Part shown: in pieces, positions 17,184 through 24,065 of the stretch
Numbering within the stretch: the stretch's first letter is position 1
Layout: every line of letters begins with the position of its first letter
Origin: Paraneptunicella sp964228975
GTDB lineage: Bacteria; Pseudomonadota; Gammaproteobacteria; Enterobacterales; Alteromonadaceae
Direction: 5' to 3'
DNA: 24,065 nt
NCBI GenBank assembly: GCA_964228975.1
Contig: CAXRCC010000272.1
Span: 1 to 24,065, forward strand
The notes under the pieces: model-generated
What the model was told of the DNA's origin: nothing
What the model saw: only the letters and a program-made list of their open reading frames with translations
Database searches by the model: none
Program-made: the position numbers and the translations under genes

Positions 17184-17888
17184 ATGAAGAAATTGAACGC
17201 GTTGCTTGCAGCGGGCGTATTAGGCCTATCTGCTCAAGCACAAGCTGCTGAACTTGAAGTTATGGTACAAAACTTAACTCAAGGTATTTATTTCACACCT
17301 ATTCTTGTAGCAGCACACCCTGCTGATGCAAGCCTTTATGACTTAGGCATGGCTGCTAGCCCTGAGTTACAAGCAATGGCTGAAGGCGGAGATATCTCTG
17401 GTCTTTCTGGTATTGTTACAGCCGCTGGCGGTGAAGTGGGCGTGCAGGAAGCTGAAAATGGCTTAACTGCCCCAACAGCGTATCGCATGTTCACTTTGAA
17501 TAGCTCTGATACTAACACTGCGCTTTCAATTACTGCGATGATGCTTCCTACTAACGATGGTTTCATCGGTTTAGATAACTGGACTATTCCTACTGAAGCA
17601 GGCACATACACTGTTTTCCTAAATGCTTACGATGCGGGTACTGAAGCGAATGATGAAGTTCGCGGTAGTGGTGCGCCTGGTGAAGCGGGTATGCCAGTTC
17701 CTCCTCCTCTAGATCCGCTTTTAGGCATGAATGGCACGGGTGTGACAACTAATGAGTCAAACATGACTGTTCACGTACACAGAGGTAACTTAGGTGACGC
17801 TGAAGCAGATGGCGGTATCAGTGATGTATCTAATACAGTTCAGCGCTGGTTGAACCCTGTTGCAAAAGTGACCGTTATTGTTAAATAG
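17184..17888 (+). CDS. Spondin-domain exported protein
   Basis: This 234-residue protein has a signal peptide (1-22, cleavage after AQA) followed by a spondin-N-like beta-sandwich domain spanning nearly all of the mature chain. Recognisable family pieces are VMVQNLTQG (26-34), PTNDGFIGL (122-130), NAYDAGTEAND (147-157) and the terminal NPVAKVTVIVK (224-234). Bacterial spondin-domain proteins are found in the periplasm or extracellularly and are thought to bind calcium or partners, but their roles are largely undefined. The mature protein is very acidic and has no cysteine. ATG at 17184 has GAGG 6 bases upstream. It is followed 11 bases later by a paralogous lipoprotein gene. A tandem 11-bp direct repeat upstream suggests control by the two-component system encoded downstream. 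Confidence 0.85.
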   Translation: MKKLNALLAAGVLGLSAQAQAAELEVMVQNLTQGIYFTPILVAAHPADASLYDLGMAASPELQAMAEGGDISGLSGIVTAAGGEVGVQEAENGLTAPTAYRMFTLNSSDTNTALSITAMMLPTNDGFIGLDNWTIPTEAGTYTVFLNAYDAGTEANDEVRGSGAPGEAGMPVPPPLDPLLGMNGTGVTTNESNMTVHVHRGNLGDAEADGGISDVSNTVQRWLNPVAKVTVIVK

Positions 17889-17899
17889 GAGTTGAGATT

Positions 17900-18625
17900 A
17901 TGATCTTTCGTAAGTCAAGCTCCGCAATTCGTGCACTTGCTGCAAGTGGCTTTTTAGTAACCCTAGCCGCTTGTAATAGCTCGTCTGAGGTAGGAACACT
18001 TCCACCACCTCCTCCGCCTCCGCCGCCGCCAGTAACATACAGCTATGAAGTAACTGTACATAACCTGACGCATGGACAAGCTTTATCTCCGATTGCGGTG
18101 ATGTTACACGGTGAAGAGAGCTTCTATGAAGTAGGTGAGCCAGCTTCAGTTCCTGTTGAAATTATGGCTGAAGAAGGTGCGATTGAAGAGCTATTAGCTT
18201 TAGATATTGTTTTAGCTTCGGCTAATGGTACTGATGCGATTCTTCCTGGTGCTTCTGAAACGTTCACTGTTAGTATTGAAGATAATGATTCTGCGAATCT
18301 TGCAATATTAACAATGCTTGCTGCTACAAACGACGCGTTTACTGGTTTACAAGGGTTAAGCCTAGCTGGAATGGAAGTGGGTGATGTCATTTATCGCCTG
18401 ACCAACGTTTATGATTCTGGTACTGAAGCTAACACTGAAACACCTGCAACGTTAATCACTTCTCCTGGTGGTGAAGGCTACAACCCAGAGCGTGATGATG
18501 TTGATTTTGTTTCAATGCACCCTGGCATTGTTAGTAATCAAGACGGTTTACCAGACTCAGATCTAACAGGTGATTTTAAGTTTGATAACCCTGCGGCAAA
18601 AGTTACCGTAACAAGAACGGAATAA
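17900..18625 (+). CDS. Spondin-domain lipoprotein with polyproline linker
   Basis: This is a paralogue of the preceding gene. The 241-residue precursor has a lipobox, LAAC with Cys25 as the lipidation site, and Asn at +2, so the Lol rules predict the outer membrane. After a short linker with ten consecutive prolines (35-44) comes a spondin-like domain sharing blocks with its neighbour: NLTHG (55-59), TNDAFTGL (143-150), YDSGTEAN (171-178) and NPAAKVTV (230-237). The proline run would hold the domain away from the membrane. Translation is probably coupled: AGGAG overlaps the preceding stop codon. A GC-rich hairpin follows at 18643-18662. Function is unknown; the pair may bind each other or a shared ligand. 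Confidence 0.83.
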   Translation: MIFRKSSSAIRALAASGFLVTLAACNSSSEVGTLPPPPPPPPPPVTYSYEVTVHNLTHGQALSPIAVMLHGEESFYEVGEPASVPVEIMAEEGAIEELLALDIVLASANGTDAILPGASETFTVSIEDNDSANLAILTMLAATNDAFTGLQGLSLAGMEVGDVIYRLTNVYDSGTEANTETPATLITSPGGEGYNPERDDVDFVSMHPGIVSNQDGLPDSDLTGDFKFDNPAAKVTVTRTE

Positions 18626-18642
18626 GTCCGGTCTTCTCTTCT

Positions 18643-18662
18643 GGCGTGGTTTCTACCACGCC
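18643..18662 (+). terminator. Hairpin after the spondin pair, possible weak terminator
   Basis: GGCGTGGT (18643-18650) pairs perfectly with ACCACGCC (18655-18662) around a TTCT loop. No proper T-run follows, so termination is probably partial or absent. Read-through would link the response regulator gene 46 bases downstream to the spondin transcript. Confidence 0.4.
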
Positions 18663-18707
18663 TGCATTCCCTTTCTAAAAACAAGAAGTATTGAGCTAGT
18701 AGTCATC

Positions 18708-19430
18708 ATGAACGATAAAATTCTCATTGTTGAGGATGATTCGGATATCGCTGATCTTATCCGAGTGAATCTTCTAGAAATAGCGCCTTGCATTGAACAT
18801 TGTAGCGATGGAAAAGAGGGGTTAGATTTAGCGTTAAATCAAACCTTTGAAGTAGTCATTTTAGATGTCATGCTGCCATCAATGAGCGGGTTAGATATCT
18901 GTAGAACCCTCCGAGAAAACAAGCCAGAGCAGGCAATTATAATGTTGACTGCTAAGAATTCCGAAATGGATCATGTATTGGGCCTTGAATTGGGGGCAGA
19001 TGATTACATGACCAAACCTTTCAGTGTTAGAGAGCTTCAGGCACGAGTAAGATCTCAGCTGAGAAAAGCCCATATTCTAAAGAATCGACTGCAAGATAAC
19101 GCCGCGCCTGCAGAGCCATCTTTGTTGTTTGGTGAATTATCGATTAATCCAGTTAACCGGGAAGTCGTTTTTGGTGGGAAAGTGATCGATCTCACCGCAA
19201 CGGAATTTGATTTACTCGTTTATATGGCTTCTAAGCCGAATCAAGTGTTTAATCGAACACAATTACTTGAAGCGGTATGGGGTTATCAGCATAGTGGCTA
19301 CGAACACACTGTTAACTCTCATATTAATCGATTGCGCTCTAAATTAGAGAAAGATGCAACGTCGCCTAAGATTGTGCAAACGGTTTGGGGAGTGGGCTAT
19401 CGATTCAGTACACAAGGGGCTACGGCATGA
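18708..19430 (+). CDS. OmpR-family response regulator
   Basis: This is a DNA-binding response regulator of 240 residues. The receiver domain (1-120) has the acidic pair Asp10/Asp11, phospho-acceptor Asp53, Thr81 and Lys103. The C-terminal winged helix (about 138-234) carries the DNA-binding region with LTATEFDLLVYMA and HTVNSHINRLRSKLE, and ends with the wing sequence VWGVGYRF. The gene overlaps the kinase start as ATGA, so the two are cognate and translationally coupled. It lies 82 bases after the spondin lipoprotein gene; the 11-bp-spaced repeat upstream of the spondin genes is the obvious candidate target. It does not match one named regulator well enough for a symbol. Confidence 0.95.
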   Translation: MNDKILIVEDDSDIADLIRVNLLEIAPCIEHCSDGKEGLDLALNQTFEVVILDVMLPSMSGLDICRTLRENKPEQAIIMLTAKNSEMDHVLGLELGADDYMTKPFSVRELQARVRSQLRKAHILKNRLQDNAAPAEPSLLFGELSINPVNREVVFGGKVIDLTATEFDLLVYMASKPNQVFNRTQLLEAVWGYQHSGYEHTVNSHINRLRSKLEKDATSPKIVQTVWGVGYRFSTQGATA

Positions 19431-20914
19431 TAAGTCTGCGTTTTTATCAACAGATTGCCATTACACTCATCGCCATCTTTATCGCGTTTTTTTCGCTATT
19501 TATATTTTGGCTTTCTGATTTACATGAGATGACAAAGAGTGAAGCGGAGCAAAAGCTTCATCTGCAATTAGCCGAGCACTTAGTTGGTGATTCCCCGCTT
19601 TTGAAAACGGGTGCCTACGATTATGAGGCGTTGAGCAACTTATTTCATACGTTAATGGTACTTGGCCCCAATTTTGAATTTTACTACCTAGACAACGAGG
19701 GTAAGGTCTTAACTTACTCAGCGCCACCGAACAAGGTGAAGCGAAAGTATGTGGATCTGGGGCCTATAAAGAGGCTAATTAATGAGCCCTCGCATCTGCC
19801 CGTTTTTGGTGATGATCCTCGAAACCCGACGAAGAATAAGATCTTTTCAGCCGCCCCAGTTAAGAATAATGGAACATTACAAGGTTACGTTTACGTCATC
19901 ATCGGGGGAGAGATTCATGACTCCATATGGGCCACCTTAAACCAAAACCAAAAAATGAAAGAGGTCGTGGCTATTGGTGTTACGAGTGTGGCTTTTTTCT
20001 TAATTATGTTGTTGCTCTTGTTTAAGTGGTTTACTGCACCAGTCAAAAAGCTTACATGTGAGATGGATCGCCTTCGAGATAACGGTTTTAACAAAGGGCC
20101 ACAAGCCTGGGAAGAGCACGATTGGGATCGTAATAGTAGAAACGAAGTGGAACGCATGGGGGTGATATTTCACGACATGTTAGGGCAGATCCATAGCCAA
20201 TTCGAAACGTTGAAGAACCTTGATGATCACAGAAGAACGTTGCTGGCAGATCTATCTCATGATCTACGTACCCCATTAGCGAACTTACAAGGGTACATTG
20301 AAACCTTGTCTATTAACTCAGACAAACTCTCCGAAGAAGATAAGAAAAAGTTCATCGATATTTCGCTGAGAAATGCGCGAAACTTGAAGCGTCTGATAGA
20401 TCAAATATTTGAACTTGCATACTTGGAAAGTGGGCAGGTTAAGCTTCATTTGGAAACATTCCCTTTAGGTGAATTATTGCATGACGTCGTCGCAAAGTTC
20501 GACTTAAAAGCACGGGACAAGAACATCAATTTGCAGGTTGTGCCTGAACGCTTCGACTATTTAGTTTATGCCGATATTGAAAAGCTAGAAAGGGTATTAA
20601 CCAACCTTATAGAAAATGCTATTCGCCATACACCTGAATACGGTGAAGTATTGCTAAAAGCTGATGTAACCGACAATAAGATTCGAGTGTCGGTGGTAGA
20701 TACTGGCGTTGGTATAAGCAAGAATGAAGTGGCCTTTATCTTTGATGCACGATATCAGGCCTCGAATAGTAAACCGGACAGAAATCTTCATGCAGGACTT
20801 GGGCTAGCGATAAGCAAGAAGCTCATTAAACTGCAAGATTCCGATATTATGGTTGAAAGTAAACTTGGCGAAGGAACTCGTTTTGCATTCGACTTAAAGC
20901 GTGTACCTGTGTAG
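19427..20914 (+). CDS. Membrane sensor histidine kinase
   Basis: This is the cognate kinase of the preceding regulator, 495 residues. Transmembrane helices at about 10-30 and 180-202 flank a periplasmic sensor (about 31-178) that I do not assign to a family. A HAMP-like linker (about 203-260) follows, then HisKA with His278 in SHDLRTP, and an HATPase with N-box Asn397 (IENAIRHTP), DTGVGI (425-430) and HAGLGLAIS (455-463). The start is ATG at 19427 inside the regulator stop (ATGA); an upstream in-frame start at 19385 would lie within the regulator's last codons and is unneeded. A terminator follows at 20945. The signal is unknown; the linked spondin proteins may be its targets or part of the same envelope response. 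Confidence 0.94.
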   Translation: MISLRFYQQIAITLIAIFIAFFSLFIFWLSDLHEMTKSEAEQKLHLQLAEHLVGDSPLLKTGAYDYEALSNLFHTLMVLGPNFEFYYLDNEGKVLTYSAPPNKVKRKYVDLGPIKRLINEPSHLPVFGDDPRNPTKNKIFSAAPVKNNGTLQGYVYVIIGGEIHDSIWATLNQNQKMKEVVAIGVTSVAFFLIMLLLLFKWFTAPVKKLTCEMDRLRDNGFNKGPQAWEEHDWDRNSRNEVERMGVIFHDMLGQIHSQFETLKNLDDHRRTLLADLSHDLRTPLANLQGYIETLSINSDKLSEEDKKKFIDISLRNARNLKRLIDQIFELAYLESGQVKLHLETFPLGELLHDVVAKFDLKARDKNINLQVVPERFDYLVYADIEKLERVLTNLIENAIRHTPEYGEVLLKADVTDNKIRVSVVDTGVGISKNEVAFIFDARYQASNSKPDRNLHAGLGLAISKKLIKLQDSDIMVESKLGEGTRFAFDLKRVPV

Positions 20915-20944
20915 TTTTCCAATAAACTATTTTAATGAGAAGTT

Positions 20945-20974
20945 AGCCCATTTATTTTCTATAGATGGGCTTTG
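20945..20974 (+). terminator. Intrinsic terminator after the two-component genes
   Basis: An 11-bp stem (20945-20955 with 20961-20971, one G-T wobble) has a 5-base loop and is followed by a short T-rich tail. It separates the kinase gene from the ribosomal protein operon. Confidence 0.65.
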
Positions 20975-21060
20975 TTGCCCGACTTCTTTCCCCTCCTACT
21001 TCACTCTTCATTATTATTTTAAAGTTTTTTGAAATTAGGGTGTCATTACCCCACTGTATT

Positions 21061-21069
21061 TGTTATTAT
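21061..21069 (+). promoter_or_regulatory. Extended -10 promoter of the spc ribosomal protein operon
   Basis: TGTTATTAT (21061-21069) fits the extended -10 pattern TG-n-TATaAT closely. It is followed by a GC-rich stretch (CCGCGCCC, 21071-21078) around the expected start point, the type of discriminator found at stringently controlled ribosomal promoters. The -35 region (21041-21046) is poor, as allowed for extended -10 promoters. The leader to the rplN ATG is about 120 bases. It contains GACTC-GAAA-GAGTC at 21158-21171, a short stem closed by a GNRA-type tetraloop, followed by a T-rich run. Confidence 0.5.
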
Positions 21070-21195
21070 TCCGCGCCCTTTTTAATGGGGTATGTATAGA
21101 AAGTGACCGGAAACGCCCTTGTCATAGGGGCTGGAAGGAAACTTTTAGCAATAATGCGACTCGAAAGAGTCTTTATTTATAGCGGAGCACTTAAA

Positions 21196-21561
21196 ATGAT
21201 CCAAATGCAAACTAACCTGGATGTAGCCGACAACTCCGGCGCTCGCAGGGTTCAGTGTATTAAGGTTCTGGGTGGCTCTCACCGCCGTTACGCCCGTATA
21301 GGCGATATCATCAAAGTTACTGTGAAAGAAGCAATTCCTCGCGGTAAGGTTAAAAAAGGTGATGTATTGAACGCGGTGGTGGTGCGTACTAGGAGTGGCG
21401 TACGTCGTCCTGACGGTTCTTTGATTCGTTTTGACAACAATGCTGCAGTTTTGTTGAATGCCAACAAACAACCAATTGGTACGCGTATCTTTGGACCGGT
21501 AACCCGTGAGCTTCGTGCTGATAACATGAAGATCGTCTCACTGGCCCCAGAGGTACTATAA
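21196..21561 (+). CDS. rplN: 50S ribosomal protein L14
   Basis: L14 binds 23S rRNA at the subunit interface, forming an intersubunit bridge with 16S rRNA. The 121-residue product matches E. coli L14 nearly throughout (VADNSGARRV, KVLGGSHRRYA, IPRGKVKKGDV, PIGTRIFGPVTREL, SLAPEVL). I chose ATG at 21196 by this match; the frame is open further upstream to 21103 but the extension is not part of the protein. It is the first gene of the spc operon. rpsQ, the usual upstream neighbour in the contiguous S10-spc cluster, is absent; a kinase gene and a terminator are found instead. Confidence 0.97.
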   Translation: MIQMQTNLDVADNSGARRVQCIKVLGGSHRRYARIGDIIKVTVKEAIPRGKVKKGDVLNAVVVRTRSGVRRPDGSLIRFDNNAAVLLNANKQPIGTRIFGPVTRELRADNMKIVSLAPEVL

Positions 21562-21573
21562 GGAGTCACGATA

Positions 21574-21888
21574 ATGGCAAGAAAAATTCGTCGTGATGAT
21601 GAAATCGTCGTAATCACGGGCAAAGATAAAGGTAAGTCTGGCAAAGTTGTTAAGGTTCTTACTGAAGATAACCGTGTGATCGTCGAAGGTGTTAATTTAG
21701 TGAAAAAACACCAAAAAGCTAACCCTCACATGGGCGTAGCTGGTGGCATCATCGAAAAAGAAGCACCCATTCACGTTTCAAATGTTGCGATTCTTAACCC
21801 TGAAACGGGTAAAGCAGATCGCGTTGGTTTCCGTTTAGAAGACGAGAAGAAAGTTCGTTTCCTCAAGTCAAACGGCAAAACAATTTAA
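21574..21888 (+). CDS. rplX: 50S ribosomal protein L24
   Basis: L24 is an assembly-initiating protein of the large subunit that binds the 5' domain of 23S rRNA. The 104-residue product has the N-terminal KOW motif (DEIVVITGKDKGKSGKVVKV) and the family C-terminus (GFRLEDEKKVRFLKSNGK). AAGGAG overlaps the rplN stop, so translation is coupled. It is the second gene of the spc operon, followed by rplE after 16 bases. Confidence 0.97.
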   Translation: MARKIRRDDEIVVITGKDKGKSGKVVKVLTEDNRVIVEGVNLVKKHQKANPHMGVAGGIIEKEAPIHVSNVAILNPETGKADRVGFRLEDEKKVRFLKSNGKTI

Positions 21889-21904
21889 TTAACTGGAGAA
21901 TACG

Positions 21905-22444
21905 ATGGCGAAACTGCATGATTTCTACAAAGACTCTGTCGTACCAAACTTAGTAAAAGAGTTTGAGTACAAAAGTGTCATGCAAGTCCCTCGATTGGAA
22001 AAAATCACTCTAAACATGGGTTTAGGTGAGGCTATCACTGACAAGAAAGTGCTAGAGCACGCCACTAAAGATATGGCTTTAATCACTGGTCAACAGCCAG
22101 TTGTTACTAAAGCTCGTAAATCTGTAGCTGGTTTTAAAGTTCGTGAAGGCTATCCGATTGGTTGTAAAGTAACCCTACGTGGTGAGCGTATGTGGGAATT
22201 CTTTGAGCGCTTAGTTTCAATCGCAATTCCTCGTATCCGTGACTTCCGTGGCTTAAATCCTAAGTCATTCGACGGTCGTGGTAATTACAGCATGGGCATC
22301 CGTGAACAAATTATCTTCCCTGAAATCGATTTCGACAAGGTTGATAAGGTGCGCGGTATGGACATCACGATCACTACTTCTGCAAACACTGACGCTGAAG
22401 CTAAAGCATTGTTATCTGCTTTTAACTTCCCGTTCCGTAAATAA
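21905..22444 (+). CDS. rplE: 50S ribosomal protein L5
   Basis: L5 binds 5S rRNA in the central protuberance and contacts the P-site tRNA. At 179 residues it matches the E. coli protein in length and sequence (MAKLHDFYKD, VMQVPRLEKITLNMGLGEA, TKARKSVAGFKVREG, RDFRGLNPKSFDGRGNYS). In E. coli the start of this cistron is where ribosomal protein S8 binds to repress the spc operon; the first ten codons here look very similar to what I recall for E. coli, which would be consistent with a conserved site, but I have not folded it. Confidence 0.97.
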   Translation: MAKLHDFYKDSVVPNLVKEFEYKSVMQVPRLEKITLNMGLGEAITDKKVLEHATKDMALITGQQPVVTKARKSVAGFKVREGYPIGCKVTLRGERMWEFFERLVSIAIPRIRDFRGLNPKSFDGRGNYSMGIREQIIFPEIDFDKVDKVRGMDITITTSANTDAEAKALLSAFNFPFRK

Positions 22445-22455
22445 GGTGTAGGGTT

Positions 22456-22761
22456 ATGGCAAAAGAATCTATGAAGGCGCGCGAAGCAAAGCGTGCAAAA
22501 TTAGTTGCTAAGTACGCTACTAAGCGTGCTGAGTTAAAAGCAATTATCAGTGACGTTAACTCTTCTGAAGAAGAGCGTTGGGCTGCAGTACTTAAGCTAC
22601 AACAACTTCCACGTGACTCTAGTTCAAGTCGTCAACGTAACCGTTGTCGTGTAACTGGTCGTCCACACGGTTATCTACGTAAGTTTGGCCTGAGCCGTAT
22701 TAAGTTGCGTGAAGCAGCTATGCGCGGTGAAGTGCCTGGTTTAAAGAAAGCCAGCTGGTAA
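22456..22761 (+). CDS. rpsN: 30S ribosomal protein S14 (long, zinc-free form)
   Basis: S14 binds the 3' domain of 16S rRNA in the head of the small subunit. The 101-residue product is the long form. It lacks the paired CxxC zinc-binding motifs of the short form; only one Cys, in QRNRCRVTGRPHGYLRKFGLSR, is present. Length and C-terminus (GEVPGLKKASW) match E. coli S14. It lies between rplE and rpsH in the conserved spc order. Confidence 0.97.
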   Translation: MAKESMKAREAKRAKLVAKYATKRAELKAIISDVNSSEEERWAAVLKLQQLPRDSSSSRQRNRCRVTGRPHGYLRKFGLSRIKLREAAMRGEVPGLKKASW

Positions 22762-22773
22762 GGAGTAGCAAAT

Positions 22774-23166
22774 ATGAGTATGCAAGATCCAATTGCGGAT
22801 ATGTTCACCCGCATCAGAAACGGCCAAATGGCTAACAAAATCGCTGTCTCTATGCCTTCTTCCAAATTGCGTGTTGCTATCGCAAAAGTTTTGAAAGATG
22901 AAGGTTATATCCAAGACTTTTCAGTAGAAGGTGATGTGAAGCCAGAACTATCTGTTTCATTGAAATACTTCGAAGGCAAGAAAGTTATCGATACTATCGA
23001 GCGAGTAAGTCGCCCAGGCTTGCGCATCTATAAGAAAAAAGATGAGCTTCCAAAAGTTATGGGTGGTCTTGGTGTAGCGATTGTTTCTACCTCTAAAGGC
23101 GTGATGACTGACCGTGCTGCGCGTAAAGCGGGTATGGGCGGTGAAATCATCGGCTACGTAGCATAA
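22774..23166 (+). CDS. rpsH: 30S ribosomal protein S8
   Basis: S8 binds helix 21 of 16S rRNA early in small-subunit assembly. In E. coli it is also the translational repressor of this operon. The 130-residue product carries the family N-terminus (MQDPIADMFTRIRNGQ) and the RNA-binding C-terminal part (VSTSKGVMTDRAARKAGMGGEIIGYVA). AAGGAG overlaps the rpsN stop. Confidence 0.97.
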   Translation: MSMQDPIADMFTRIRNGQMANKIAVSMPSSKLRVAIAKVLKDEGYIQDFSVEGDVKPELSVSLKYFEGKKVIDTIERVSRPGLRIYKKKDELPKVMGGLGVAIVSTSKGVMTDRAARKAGMGGEIIGYVA

Positions 23167-23178
23167 GGGGAGGCACTA

Positions 23179-23712
23179 ATGTCACGTGTAGCAAAAGCTC
23201 CTGTGGAAGTCCGCTCTGGTGTTGAAGTAGTCATCGCTGGTCAGGCTATCACAGTAAAAGGTAAAAACGGCACGCTAGAACGTGTATTTAACGAAGCAGT
23301 AGAAGTTGTTCAAGAAGAGAACTTCCTAAAAGCACAACCTCGCGAAGGTTTTGCAGATGGTTGGGCTCAAGCTGGTACAGCTCGTGCGTTGTTGAATGCA
23401 ATGGTTATTGGCGTGACTGACGGTTTTGAAAAGAAACTTGAGTTAAACGGTGTTGGTTATCGTGCTCAAGCACAAGGTAAGAAGTTAAATCTTACTCTTG
23501 GCTTTTCACACCCGGTTGTTTATGAAATGCCAGAAGGTATTTCTGTTGAAACTCCAAGCCAAACTGAAATTGTTGTTAAAGGCAGCGATAAGCAGTTGGT
23601 TGGTCAAGTTGCAGCAAACATTCGTGGTTACCGTCCGCCAGAGCCTTACAAAGGTAAAGGTGTTCGTTATTCTGACGAAATTGTTCGTCGTAAAGAAGCC
23701 AAGAAAAAGTAA
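23179..23712 (+). CDS. rplF: 50S ribosomal protein L6
   Basis: L6 binds 23S rRNA near the sarcin-ricin loop and the factor-binding site. The 177-residue product has the two duplicated L6 domains and the diagnostic C-terminal block (RGYRPPEPYKGKGVRYSDE). GGGGAGG lies 10 bases before ATG 23179. It is in its usual place between rpsH and rplR. Confidence 0.97.
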   Translation: MSRVAKAPVEVRSGVEVVIAGQAITVKGKNGTLERVFNEAVEVVQEENFLKAQPREGFADGWAQAGTARALLNAMVIGVTDGFEKKLELNGVGYRAQAQGKKLNLTLGFSHPVVYEMPEGISVETPSQTEIVVKGSDKQLVGQVAANIRGYRPPEPYKGKGVRYSDEIVRRKEAKKK

Positions 23713-23724
23713 GAGGTTAGTACG

Positions 23725-24065
23725 ATGGATAAGAAAACATCTCGTTTACGTCGCGCTACTCGCGCACGTTTTAAAATCCGTGAACTGGCAGCTCACCGCT
23801 TAGTCGTTCACCGTACACCTCGCCACATCTATGCGCAACTGATTGCACCAAACGGTTCAGAGGTGTTGGCAGCAGCATCAACTGTTGAGGCGGATGTACG
23901 TAAGGGCCTTAAGTCAACTGGTAACATCGAAGCCGCTACTACAATCGGTAAAATGATTGCGGAGCGCGCGCTTGAAAAAGGTGTTAAAGAAGTGGCATTC
24001 GACAGAAGTGGTTTCCAATACCACGGTCGTGTTAAGGCACTAGCTGATGCAGCTCGCGAAGCTGG
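23725..24065 (+). CDS. rplR: 50S ribosomal protein L18 (3' end outside window)
   Basis: L18 binds 5S rRNA with L5 in the central protuberance. The start is ATG at 23725 with an AAGAGG ribosome binding site after the rplF stop. 113 codons are visible, ending in KALADAAREAG; E. coli L18 has 117 residues, so only the last few are missing. Family blocks VHRTPRHIYAQ and FDRSGFQYHGRVKALADAAREAG are present. Confidence 0.96.
   Translation, partial: MDKKTSRLRRATRARFKIRELAAHRLVVHRTPRHIYAQLIAPNGSEVLAAASTVEADVRKGLKSTGNIEAATTIGKMIAERALEKGVKEVAFDRSGFQYHGRVKALADAAREA

Noticed and set aside
21103..21195. Upstream extension of the rplN frame
   Set aside because: L14 homologues start at MIQ, and the extension falls in the untranslated leader.
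21145..21644. Minus-strand open frames opposite rplN and rplX
   Set aside because: They are antisense to highly conserved ribosomal genes and encode nothing recognisable.
1..24065. CRISPR arrays, tRNA or rRNA genes, insertion sequences, prophage genes
   Set aside because: I looked for regular direct repeats with spacers, cloverleaf-type sequences, and transposase or integrase motifs and found none.

Overview
The window comes from a polarly flagellated, probably marine gammaproteobacterium. The evidence is a MotX gene (part of the sodium-driven polar flagellar motor), the motX-rnr-rlmB gene order, moderate GC, and spc-operon ribosomal proteins very close to those of gammaproteobacteria such as E. 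coli. The exact genus cannot be fixed from the sequence alone.

Layout, left to right. (1) 1-1454: the 3' part of an unrecognised Cys-rich protein with one EF-hand-like loop. (2) 1464-5625: a methyl-accepting chemotaxis protein on the minus strand, divergent from a hybrid sensor kinase on the plus strand. (3) 5742-11413: motX behind a near-perfect FliA-type promoter, then rnr, rlmB and an exported YtcJ-like amidohydrolase, closed by a strong terminator. (4) 11516-15050, minus strand: a compact three-gene operon of a sorbitol-dehydrogenase-type small subunit, a GMC flavoenzyme with a C-x5-C-x3-C [3Fe-4S] motif, and a VioB-type ferritin-like protein with a full diiron ligand set. No export signal or cytochrome partner is visible. 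(5) 15331-17034: gamma-glutamyltransferase. (6) 17105-20914: two tandem spondin-domain proteins (one soluble, one lipoprotein) followed by an OmpR-type response regulator and its kinase, with an 11-bp-spaced direct repeat upstream of the first spondin gene that looks like an OmpR-family binding site. (7) 21061-24065: the start of the spc ribosomal protein operon (rplN, rplX, rplE, rpsN, rpsH, rplF, rplR), cut by the window end.

How the genes work together. motX and the chemoreceptor belong to motility and chemotaxis. rnr and rlmB serve RNA turnover and rRNA modification. The minus-strand redox operon probably encodes one oxidoreductase complex or a short pathway acting on an unknown substrate. 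The spondin pair plus two-component system looks like a self-contained envelope-protein module.

The most interesting points are the redox operon, the spondin/two-component module with its candidate operator, and the fact that the spc operon begins after an unrelated kinase gene and a terminator instead of after rpsQ, so the S10 and spc operons are not contiguous here.
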